DNA from: Flavobacterium erciyesense
GTDB lineage: Bacteria; Bacteroidota; Bacteroidia; Flavobacteriales; Flavobacteriaceae
NCBI RefSeq assembly: GCF_018069925.1
Contig: NZ_JAGPXB010000017.1
Coordinates: 1 to 64,000 of the forward strand
DNA: 64,000 nucleotides
Direction of reading: 5' to 3'
Shown: piece by piece, positions 54,160 through 61,742 of the stretch
Position numbering within the stretch: position 1 is the stretch's first letter
How the letters are laid out: every line of letters starts with the position of its first letter
The notes under the pieces: model-generated
What the model saw: the letters and a program-made list of their open reading frames with translations, nothing else
Databases searched by the model: none
Told to the model about the DNA's origin: nothing
Program-made: the position numbers and the translations under genes

Positions 54160-54579
54160 TTATTGTTCCACGTGAAACAATAAAATTTTCTCATCTTCTT
54201 TAGCGCGCATCAGTATCTCGTCATCATCTGACTTGTCTTTGTATCCACAGTAATGTAATATACCATGCACCAAAACTCTTTTTAATTCTTCATCAAAAGC
54301 AACATCAAAATCTGAAGCGTTTTCTTTGACACGTTCAATAGAAACAAAAACGTCACCATTTATTTCACTACCTACACAATAATCAAAACTAATGATATCA
54401 GTGAGTGTGTCATGTTGAAGATACTCCATGTTAATTTTATGCAAATAATCGTCATCGCAAAAAATATAATTTATCTCCCCTTCTTTTTTATTTTCTGACT
54501 CAATAACTCGACTTAACCACTGTTCAAAAGCAGTCTCATTGTCTAATTCAAAATCAGTTTCGTAATTAAAATTGATCAT
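54160..54579 (-). CDS. ybeY: Endoribonuclease YbeY
   Basis: This 139-residue enzyme takes part in 16S rRNA maturation. The metal motif is HGILHYCGYKDKSDDD. The first two histidines are present but the third ligand position, usually histidine in GYDH, is an aspartate (GYKD), a variant I recall from Bacteroidota. Its last residues (FHVEQ) are encoded by a parS sequence. Its ATG overlaps the DUF4175 stop by 4 bp (ATGA), so the two are coupled. Confidence 0.93.
   Translation of the reverse strand: MINFNYETDFELDNETAFEQWLSRVIESENKKEGEINYIFCDDDYLHKINMEYLQHDTLTDIISFDYCVGSEINGDVFVSIERVKENASDFDVAFDEELKRVLVHGILHYCGYKDKSDDDEILMRAKEDEKILLFHVEQ
54164..54179. other. parS site 3, inside the 3' end of ybeY
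   Basis: This is a perfect TGTTCCACGTGAAACA, 39 bp from site 2. It lies within the final codons of ybeY, so the C-terminal residues of YbeY are fixed by the site. Confidence 0.92.
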
Positions 54580-57500
54580 TTTTTATTAAAATATTCTTGA
54601 ACTTTTTGATTAAAATTCGAGCGCAAAGGTAGCGATTGTCTATTTAATATTTCAATACTATTTAAATAATCAATAAGCGCGCTTGGAAGTGCATTAACCC
54701 GATTGTTGAATTCTTTTTTAGACCCCTCAGCTTGTCTGCTATTATCTTGCCCTTGCTGCTGAAGAGCAGATTTTAGTTTAAGCAACTCTTGCTTAATGTT
54801 TAATATTCTTTGTAGCGTTTCATTTTTAAAACCTTTGTTCAGGATTTGTTTTTCTAGCTGCTTCATTTGCTCAATAGCATTTTGTCCTATACTACCAGCT
54901 CCTTGCTTATTCAATTCATTTTGCAACGATTCACGAAGTAATTTCTGCTCTTGATAAATTTGTAATATCAACTCTGCATCACCTTCACCCTCTTCTCCTC
55001 CACTTCCTTTACTTCCGACTTTGCCACCACTACCGGGGTTACTACTATCAGGTTTATTACCTTGTTTGGATCCCTGTTTCATTTTTTCTCCTAAACCATC
55101 CTGTTTTTGAATAATATCTGGCAATTGCATGCCACTACCTTGACCAGGTTGGGGCTTTCCGATACCCATACCAGATAACTGCATTTGCATATTACTCAAA
55201 ATTTCGCTCAAAAAATCAGCGAGTTTGTTCGAGGCTGATACCGCATATTGTTGATGAGAAATACCTTTGGGTAATTGCGCATCTGTAAAACTACTAATTG
55301 CATTATCAACATTGTAACTTACATTCCCGATTTCCTTTGTTATATTTCCTTCGATCTTAGGATTTCGCAACGACATAGCAAATAAACTATCGTCAACATG
55401 CTTAAATTGCTGCTTTAAGTCTTGCTGAATCTTAATGTTTTTATTAAAAGATGGAGCACCAATTTTGTAACCCTTGAATTGCTTCATTAAATCTTCTTGC
55501 GATACAGAATAAGCCAATAAATTATCCAATACCTGTCTAAGCATAACAACATCTTCTTGCAATTGATCTTTCGCACTTTGCTCTAATTCGACTTGCATCT
55601 TTTGAGCCATTTCCTTCATTTTTTTACTCGCACTTTTCTGGTTCGATTTGGCTTTCTCTTGTTTACTTTTGGTCAAATCATCATTAGCTTTATCTAAATC
55701 ATCATCAATGCTTTTCTCTTTAGCAGCATCATTTGGAATATCCAATGGTGATTTTAATTGTTTATTTTCTTGACGTAATTCTTTCAACTCGTCTTTAATT
55801 TTATCAAAGTTACGATTAATGTCTTCTTGCTTTTTAAGTGTATTATTTTCTTTAGACTCTGAATTCTTATCTAAAGATTTAGATAACTTTTCAAGTTTAT
55901 CAGCTACTTGTTCAGCCTTTTTCTCGACATAATACCGCTTAGTCAACTCCACTAATTGCTCTAAATTCTTAATTTGGTTTTTACTATTTTGCTTAAATTT
56001 ATCTAATTTGGAAAGTAATTCTTCACTCTGAATTTTATCATTTAATTTCTGAAGTTCGTCTAATAATTTCTTATTCTTTTCACTTTCTTCCTCAGATTTA
56101 TCAAGCCTTTTTTGCAATTCTTCTTTTTTCAAATCTCTTTTATCAGATTTGAATTGAGACAAATTGTCATTAAGTTTCTTAGTAAAATCTTTAACTATCT
56201 CGTCTTGTTTAAATTGCTGTTTAATAAAATCATCAACTTTTTGTTGATCTTTAAAATCGAAATTATCTTTCTCTTTGCCCGATTTTTGTAATTTATCAAT
56301 AGCGTCAATCTGTTTGTCCTGTGCCTTAAGTGATTTTTGCAAACCTTGAATATTGTCGTTTTGTTCCTGTAGCACTGCCTGCTCTTTTTCAGTATCTGTT
56401 ACTACACGACTAGAAAACACTGCCGATCTACTACTCTTAAAATTATGAATAACATCATTATCAAAAACTTCAAAATAATAATCATAAACAACACCCTTCT
56501 GAACAGGTAGATTAGCAGGAAAAGCAAACACAAATTGATCAATACTACCTTTCTTAAATGTTATTGTTCCACGTTTAACATTAGAAATATTATCTCTATC
56601 ATAATACACTACTTGCAATTTAGATATGCCATAATCATCAGCAATTTGACCCACAATGTACTTAGTATCTACCTTCAAACTATCAGGAATTACAGCAGCA
56701 TTAATAGAAGGAAACTGATCCTTAACAACATTTAATCGATAATTTAATTTTTCGAAGTTCTGAACGGAACTATTGGAAGTAACTATTTGATATTCTGTAT
56801 CTTGATTAATATTTTTAGTAAAACTAAATGAATTATCGATTTTATTAAACTTAAAAACCTGATTTCCATCATTAAAAACTACACTTTGCGTAGCTTGAGT
56901 AAGCATTACCCACCTGACACGCGTCCCTTCGGGCACAATAGCGTTACCAGTTCCTTTAACTAATTCTGAATTTCTATTAATGTATGCAGGAAAATCTAAC
57001 CTCATTTCAAAATTTGCAATAGCAGGAACAGCTACAACAGAAACATGATAATCTTGTGATTCTATTCCATTCGCTTCTAAACTAAAATCAATATCGAATG
57101 CAAGTTTACTAAACTTATATTGGAATTTAGACCCTCCAACAACTTCCATGAAATAACTTTCATCTCCTATTTTTACAACAACATTTTCAGGTACAACCTT
57201 ACCGACCGTTTCCACGTTTAGAATAAAATCCTTCCCTTCTTGAATAATAAAATCTTTATTTTTAATATTAAAAGTAAAAGGCGCTGGCGGAGAGAATGCA
57301 GTATTAAATCGAACTACACGATTTAAACCTTGTGAAATAACCGCACTATTACCTGAGAAATAAATGAAACAAATACATATTACAGGAACAATTGCGACAG
57401 GATAATACTTTCTGTTAGAACTAAAATTTATAGCTTTTACAAAAGGAATTGGCGCCAAATCATTTGCTTTTTGCTCGATAGAAGCCAACCACAATTCCGA

Positions 57501-57875
57501 ATTATTACCAACTACATTATTCTCTGATAACTGTAAAAAATTAATCAACTTGTCACTGACTTCAGGAAAATGATTACCAATAATTGAAGAAGCTTGCTGA
57601 TAATTAATCCCTTTTTTAAGTTTAAAAAGTTTAAACATTGGAAAAGCGATAAAACGAATTAACAAAAACAATTCAGTACCAACAAAAGCAATAAACAATA
57701 AAGTTCTACCTGCAGGTGGCAACCATAAAAGATACTCGATAAAAACAGTAACCAAAAAATACAACAATCCCAAACCTATAAAAAATATACTACCTCGAAT
57801 CAATTCATTGGTATAATATTTTTTAATAAAAGATTCTAATTTATTGTAAATAAGCTTTTGAATTTCCACTTGCAT
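54576..57875 (-). CDS. DUF4175-family large membrane protein
   Basis: This 1099-residue protein has two N-terminal membrane helices (about residues 30-50 and 57-78) and a third at about 155-173. A beta-rich extracytoplasmic part runs to about 500. A long coiled coil (about 510-800, rich in K, Q, D, E) follows, then a Gln/Gly/Ser-rich part (about 900-985) and a helical end. The function is unknown; the family is widespread in Bacteroidota and often precedes ybeY and mnmG, as here. A worn parS-like sequence lies in its coding region at 56565-56580. Confidence 0.9.
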   Translation of the reverse strand: MQVEIQKLIYNKLESFIKKYYTNELIRGSIFFIGLGLLYFLVTVFIEYLLWLPPAGRTLLFIAFVGTELFLLIRFIAFPMFKLFKLKKGINYQQASSIIGNHFPEVSDKLINFLQLSENNVVGNNSELWLASIEQKANDLAPIPFVKAINFSSNRKYYPVAIVPVICICFIYFSGNSAVISQGLNRVVRFNTAFSPPAPFTFNIKNKDFIIQEGKDFILNVETVGKVVPENVVVKIGDESYFMEVVGGSKFQYKFSKLAFDIDFSLEANGIESQDYHVSVVAVPAIANFEMRLDFPAYINRNSELVKGTGNAIVPEGTRVRWVMLTQATQSVVFNDGNQVFKFNKIDNSFSFTKNINQDTEYQIVTSNSSVQNFEKLNYRLNVVKDQFPSINAAVIPDSLKVDTKYIVGQIADDYGISKLQVVYYDRDNISNVKRGTITFKKGSIDQFVFAFPANLPVQKGVVYDYYFEVFDNDVIHNFKSSRSAVFSSRVVTDTEKEQAVLQEQNDNIQGLQKSLKAQDKQIDAIDKLQKSGKEKDNFDFKDQQKVDDFIKQQFKQDEIVKDFTKKLNDNLSQFKSDKRDLKKEELQKRLDKSEEESEKNKKLLDELQKLNDKIQSEELLSKLDKFKQNSKNQIKNLEQLVELTKRYYVEKKAEQVADKLEKLSKSLDKNSESKENNTLKKQEDINRNFDKIKDELKELRQENKQLKSPLDIPNDAAKEKSIDDDLDKANDDLTKSKQEKAKSNQKSASKKMKEMAQKMQVELEQSAKDQLQEDVVMLRQVLDNLLAYSVSQEDLMKQFKGYKIGAPSFNKNIKIQQDLKQQFKHVDDSLFAMSLRNPKIEGNITKEIGNVSYNVDNAISSFTDAQLPKGISHQQYAVSASNKLADFLSEILSNMQMQLSGMGIGKPQPGQGSGMQLPDIIQKQDGLGEKMKQGSKQGNKPDSSNPGSGGKVGSKGSGGEEGEGDAELILQIYQEQKLLRESLQNELNKQGAGSIGQNAIEQMKQLEKQILNKGFKNETLQRILNIKQELLKLKSALQQQGQDNSRQAEGSKKEFNNRVNALPSALIDYLNSIEILNRQSLPLRSNFNQKVQEYFNKK
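56565..56580. other. Degenerate parS-like sequence within DUF4175 gene
   Basis: TGTTCCACGTTTAACA differs from parS at two bases, both in the right half. It lies 2.4 kb from the perfect array. It may be a weak ParB site or chance. Confidence 0.4.
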
Positions 57876-58012
57876 TAGATTTAAAATATAACCAATAAAA
57901 GTAGTAATTATAACGCTAGAGTGTACAAAAAAAATTCAAGAATCAATGGCACGCAATAAAACGACACATACAACTAACAATCAAAAAACTATCACTAAAA
58001 ATTTTGAAAGTG

Positions 58013-58020
58013 TATCTTTG
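58013..58020 (+). promoter_or_regulatory. -7 box upstream of gltX
   Basis: TATCTTTG fits TAnnTTTG, 15 bp before the gltX ATG. No convincing -33 TTTG lies at the expected distance. Confidence 0.5.
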
Positions 58021-58035
58021 TAAAAAATCATAAAA

Positions 58036-59541
58036 ATGTCTCAACAAGTACGCGTGCGATTTGCACCAAGTCCAACAGGACCTTTACATATAGGCGGTGT
58101 CCGTACCGCATTATTTAATTATTTGTTTGCCAAAAAAAACAATGGAACCTTCTTTTTACGTATAGAAGACACAGACCAAAACCGATTTGTTCCTGGAGCC
58201 GAAGCATACATTATGGAAGCATTAGAGTGGCTAGGTATTGCTCCTGATGAAACAATTGGGAAAAACGAAAAATTTGCACCTTACCGTCAAAGCGAAAGAA
58301 AAGATCTATACCAAAGATATGCAACTGATTTGATAAATTCAGGCAATGCATATTATGCATTTGATACTCCAGATGCATTGGATGCAGCTAGAAAATTAGA
58401 AGAAGAACAAGGAAAAACGTTCATATACAACCATACTAACAGAGAAAAATTAGATACCTCTTTAGTAATTTCTACTGAAGAAACGGCTAAAAGAATTGCA
58501 GATGGCGAACATTATGTTATACGTTTTAAAACTCCTGTGAATGAGACTTTGTATTTGCATGACATTATTCGTGGTGATGTAAAATTTGATACTAATCTCT
58601 TAGACGATAAAGTTTTGTTCAAAAGCGATGGAATGCCAACATACCATTTGGCAAACATTGTAGATGATCATTTAATGGAAACATCACATGTAATCCGTGG
58701 AGAAGAATGGTTGCCTTCAATGCCTTTACACGCTTTATTGTACAGAGCATTTGGTTGGGATGCACCACAATTTGCCCATTTACCGTTGATCATGAAACCT
58801 GTTGGTAACGGGAAATTATCAAAACGTGATGGCGATAAAATGGGATTTCCAGTATTTCCATTGGATTGGAAAACAGATGAAGGAACATCTTCTGGTTACA
58901 GAGAAAAAGGTTTCTTTCCTGAGGCAGTTGTAAATTTTCTAGCACTGCTTGGATGGAATGACGGAACAGAACAAGAATTATTTTCATTAGATGAACTAGT
59001 TGCATCATTTGACTTACATAGAGTTCACAAATCAGGAGCAAAATTTGATCCTGAAAAAAATAAATGGTTCAATCACCAGTACTTAATAAAGCAAGAAGAT
59101 GCAACTTTAGCAAAAGCCTTCTCCCCTATTTTGCTTGAAAAAGGTTTTGATGTTGATGAATCAAAGCTTACTAAAATTGTTTCTTTAATTAAAGAGCGTG
59201 CCCATTTTGTATCAGAATTTTGGGAAATGAGTGATTTCTTTTTTGAGGCTCCAGCAAGTTATGATGAAAAAGCAAGCAAAAACTGGAAAGCTGAAACTCC
59301 TGAATTGATGCAAGATTTAATTTCTGTAATAGAGGAAATCGGCGATTTCACATCTCTCAATATCGAAATCATAGTAAAAGATTGGATGACAAAAAACGAA
59401 ATTGGCATGGGAAAAATTATGCAACCATTTCGTTTGAGTTTGGTGGGTGCTTTAAAGGGTCCTCACCTATTTGATATTGTGGAAGTTATTGGCAAAGAAG
59501 AAACAATTTCCAGAATCAACAAAGCTATTTCGAGTTTATAA
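58036..59541 (+). CDS. gltX: Glutamyl-tRNA synthetase
   Basis: This 501-residue class I synthetase charges tRNA-Glu, the substrate of the HemA encoded at 15-16.4 kb. The HIGH motif is in FAPSPTGPLHIGGVRTALFN and the KMSKS motif is KLSKRDGD. It is slightly longer than the E. coli enzyme. It is divergent from DUF4175 and ends in a strong terminator. Confidence 0.98.
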   Translation: MSQQVRVRFAPSPTGPLHIGGVRTALFNYLFAKKNNGTFFLRIEDTDQNRFVPGAEAYIMEALEWLGIAPDETIGKNEKFAPYRQSERKDLYQRYATDLINSGNAYYAFDTPDALDAARKLEEEQGKTFIYNHTNREKLDTSLVISTEETAKRIADGEHYVIRFKTPVNETLYLHDIIRGDVKFDTNLLDDKVLFKSDGMPTYHLANIVDDHLMETSHVIRGEEWLPSMPLHALLYRAFGWDAPQFAHLPLIMKPVGNGKLSKRDGDKMGFPVFPLDWKTDEGTSSGYREKGFFPEAVVNFLALLGWNDGTEQELFSLDELVASFDLHRVHKSGAKFDPEKNKWFNHQYLIKQEDATLAKAFSPILLEKGFDVDESKLTKIVSLIKERAHFVSEFWEMSDFFFEAPASYDEKASKNWKAETPELMQDLISVIEEIGDFTSLNIEIIVKDWMTKNEIGMGKIMQPFRLSLVGALKGPHLFDIVEVIGKEETISRINKAISSL

Positions 59542-59545
59542 AATC

Positions 59546-59582
59546 AAAAAGCTTCTACCCTAAAAAGGATAGAAGCTTTTTT
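59546..59582 (+). terminator. Terminator after gltX
   Basis: AAAAAGCTTCTA pairs with TAGAAGCTTTTT; a T run follows. It may also serve the convergent barrel gene at 59.6 kb. Confidence 0.92.
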
Positions 59583-59602
59583 AATTATGAACGAACTTTG
59601 TA

Positions 59603-60232
59603 CTATAAATAAATAATAAAATTACCGTTAAGTATACCGGCATTCCCTTTAATTTGTGCACCAATACTGCTTTTATTTACATTGCTAAAAGTATTAAGCA
59701 AACCATATTGATAGGAAATGTTAGCCCTAAAATGGCGTAGTCCAAAAGTAACACCTACAACAGGATATACATTAATGTTTGAAACACTTTTTAAATCCTT
59801 GGCTAACAAAGTAGTTCCTTTTATGATATCATTTTCATCACTAGCATTCAAACCTAACTTTCCATTCACTTGAACTGCGGGACCAAATTCAAAACTCAAA
59901 TGATTTTCAACTACTTTACAACTCGCTAGTAGTGAAAGTTGTGCATTCGCTAATTTATACGAAATAGGTTCCAAATTACTGTTTGTGACAGAAAACTTTT
60001 GCTCACTAAACTGCATCGCATAAACCAAATCCCAATTGTTATAGAAATTACCTCTCATAGAAAGGCCCGCATTCCACCCTAACTCCGGATTAGTTTCAAA
60101 ATCAGCTGTCAATAAGTTGAAATAATTTGTTCCTACAGAAATTCCAATACGATTGGCATCTCTATACCTGTGCTGAGCAAAAGAACTACTGGCACTAAAA
60201 GCTAAGATTATGATAAAACTAATTTTTTTCAT
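59603..60232 (-). CDS. Outer-membrane beta-barrel protein
   Basis: This 209-residue protein has a signal peptide (MKKISFIIILAFSASSSFAQ). Alternating hydrophobic strands run to the C-terminus (GNAGILNGNFIIYL). The opening HRYRDANRIGISVGTNYFNL and LGWNAGLSMRGNFYNNWDL fit small porin-like or PorT-like barrels of Bacteroidota. No finer family is clear. It is monocistronic and converges on gltX. Confidence 0.75.
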   Translation of the reverse strand: MKKISFIIILAFSASSSFAQHRYRDANRIGISVGTNYFNLLTADFETNPELGWNAGLSMRGNFYNNWDLVYAMQFSEQKFSVTNSNLEPISYKLANAQLSLLASCKVVENHLSFEFGPAVQVNGKLGLNASDENDIIKGTTLLAKDLKSVSNINVYPVVGVTFGLRHFRANISYQYGLLNTFSNVNKSSIGAQIKGNAGILNGNFIIYL

Positions 60233-60310
60233 ATTAATAATATTAACAAAGACAAACCTAAACTTTTTTTGTAAATTGTGAGGTAATTTTTAACTAATAA
60301 TAAAAACATT

Positions 60311-61297
60311 ATGGATATTGCATTAATTATCTTACTGGTCTTTGGTCTATTTATTTTACTGTCCTCTTTTTTCACCGTTAAGCAACAAACAGCGGTTGTT
60401 ATTGAACGCTTTGGTAAATTTTTAAGTATCAGACAATCGGGTTTACATCTTAAAATTCCGCTGATAGATCGCATCGCAGGTCGTGTTAACTTAAAAATCC
60501 AACAATTAGATGTAATCATCGAAACAAAAACCAAGGACAATGTTTTTGTGAAACTAAAAGTTTCGGTTCAATTTATGGTAATCAAAGAAACGGTTTACGA
60601 TGCCTTTTACAAATTAGAATATCCACACGATCAAATCACATCGTATGTATTTGATGTAGTTCGTGCCGAAGTACCAAAGTTAAAACTGGATGATGTTTTT
60701 GAAAGAAAGGACGATATTGCCATCGCTGTAAAGCGTGAACTAAACGAAGCCATGACAACTTACGGATACACTATCATCAATACTTTGGTAACTGATATTG
60801 ATCCAGATATTCAAGTTAAAAATGCCATGAATAGAATTAATGCTGCAGACAGAGAAAAAACAGTAGCAGAATTTGAAGCAGAAGCATCACGAATTAGAAT
60901 TGTAGCAAAAGCGGAAGCAGAAGCAGAAAGTAAACGTTTACAAGGACAAGGTATTGCTAACCAACGAAGAGAAATTGCAAAAGGTCTTGTAGAAAGTGTA
61001 GATGTATTGAACAGTGTAGGTATCAATTCACAAGAGGCATCAGCCTTAATCGTAGTAACACAACATTATGACACTTTACAAGCAATTGGCGCAGACACAA
61101 ATTCTAATTTAATTTTGTTACCAAATTCACCACAAGCCGGAAGCGACATGTTGAATAACATGATTGCTTCTTTTAGTGCCTCAAACCAAGTTGGAGAATT
61201 GATGAAAAAAAAATCAGCACCATCTGAAAATAGAAAGCGAACACAAATTCAAGAACCGCCAACAAACGAAACTGAAACTCCTGAAGAAGAAAAATAA
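60311..61297 (+). CDS. SPFH/Band 7 domain membrane protein (HflC/QmcA-like)
   Basis: This 328-residue protein has one N-terminal membrane helix (IALIILLVFGLFILLSSFF). An SPFH domain follows (QTAVVIERFGKFLSIRQSGLHLKIPL, split; VRAEVPKLKLDDVFERKDDIA), then an Ala/Glu-rich coiled coil (AEFEAEASRIRIVAKAEAEAE) and a polar tail. SPFH proteins form large membrane rings that gather proteases or other partners. The neighbouring FtsH or NfeD partner is not present. A terminator follows directly. Confidence 0.92.
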   Translation: MDIALIILLVFGLFILLSSFFTVKQQTAVVIERFGKFLSIRQSGLHLKIPLIDRIAGRVNLKIQQLDVIIETKTKDNVFVKLKVSVQFMVIKETVYDAFYKLEYPHDQITSYVFDVVRAEVPKLKLDDVFERKDDIAIAVKRELNEAMTTYGYTIINTLVTDIDPDIQVKNAMNRINAADREKTVAEFEAEASRIRIVAKAEAEAESKRLQGQGIANQRREIAKGLVESVDVLNSVGINSQEASALIVVTQHYDTLQAIGADTNSNLILLPNSPQAGSDMLNNMIASFSASNQVGELMKKKSAPSENRKRTQIQEPPTNETETPEEEK

Positions 61298-61299
61298 TT

Positions 61300-61325
61300 A
61301 AAGAGGCCAAGCGCCTCTTTTTTTT
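61300..61325 (+). terminator. Terminator after SPFH gene
   Basis: AAGAGGC pairs with GCCTCTT around a short loop and is followed by eight or more T. Confidence 0.9.
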
Positions 61326-61432
61326 GTGCTGTACATTTTTTTAAACTAAATCAAAAATTGACTACTCACCTACTCTTTCATTTTAAAATAAAATTGGTAA
61401 CCAAAATTCTTAGCACAATTTTCAAAAAATTA

Positions 61433-61448
61433 AATTTCACGTGAAAAA
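61433..61448. other. parS-like palindrome in AT-rich spacer
   Basis: AATTTCACGTGAAAAA matches 13 of 16 bases of TGTTTCACGTGAAACA, and the central 12 bp are a perfect palindrome. It may be a weak ParB site. Confidence 0.4.
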
Positions 61449-61682
61449 ATCAAAAACAAGTCACTTTTTAAAACTCAAAGCGCAAATTGCAACAAAATTC
61501 CAAAATAAGCGGCTCATTTTACGGTAAAAACTAAATAAACTATCTAAATTAAACGAAAATTTTAAAAACATATAAATTGATAACTTAATAAAAATAATGG
61601 CTTAAAATTAAAATATGAAAGTCAATTTTAATAGTTAAAAATAATAATTTTAAAAAATAAAATAGGAATTACTAATAATAAC

Positions 61683-61706
61683 AAAACTCCCGATTAAAGG
61701 AGTTTT
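61683..61706 (-). terminator. Terminator after glnS
   Basis: AAAACTCC and GGAGTTTT pair around CGATTAAA; it lies about 36 bp after the glnS stop, with a short T run. Confidence 0.75.
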
Positions 61707-61742
61707 AGTATTGGTAATATCTATAATTAAAAAAGTGATTTT

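Larger units (their letters stand above)
61326..61742. other. Very AT-rich spacer with parS-like core
   Basis: These 417 bp separate the SPFH and glnS genes. The part from about 61520 to 61690 is almost only A and T. A 12-bp palindrome TTTCACGTGAAA, the core of parS, lies at 61435-61446. I saw no cluster of DnaA boxes and no gene. Confidence 0.6.

Noticed and set aside
54235-54250. TATCCACAG in ybeY considered as a DnaA box
   Set aside because: A single near-match in coding sequence with no other boxes nearby does not support an origin.
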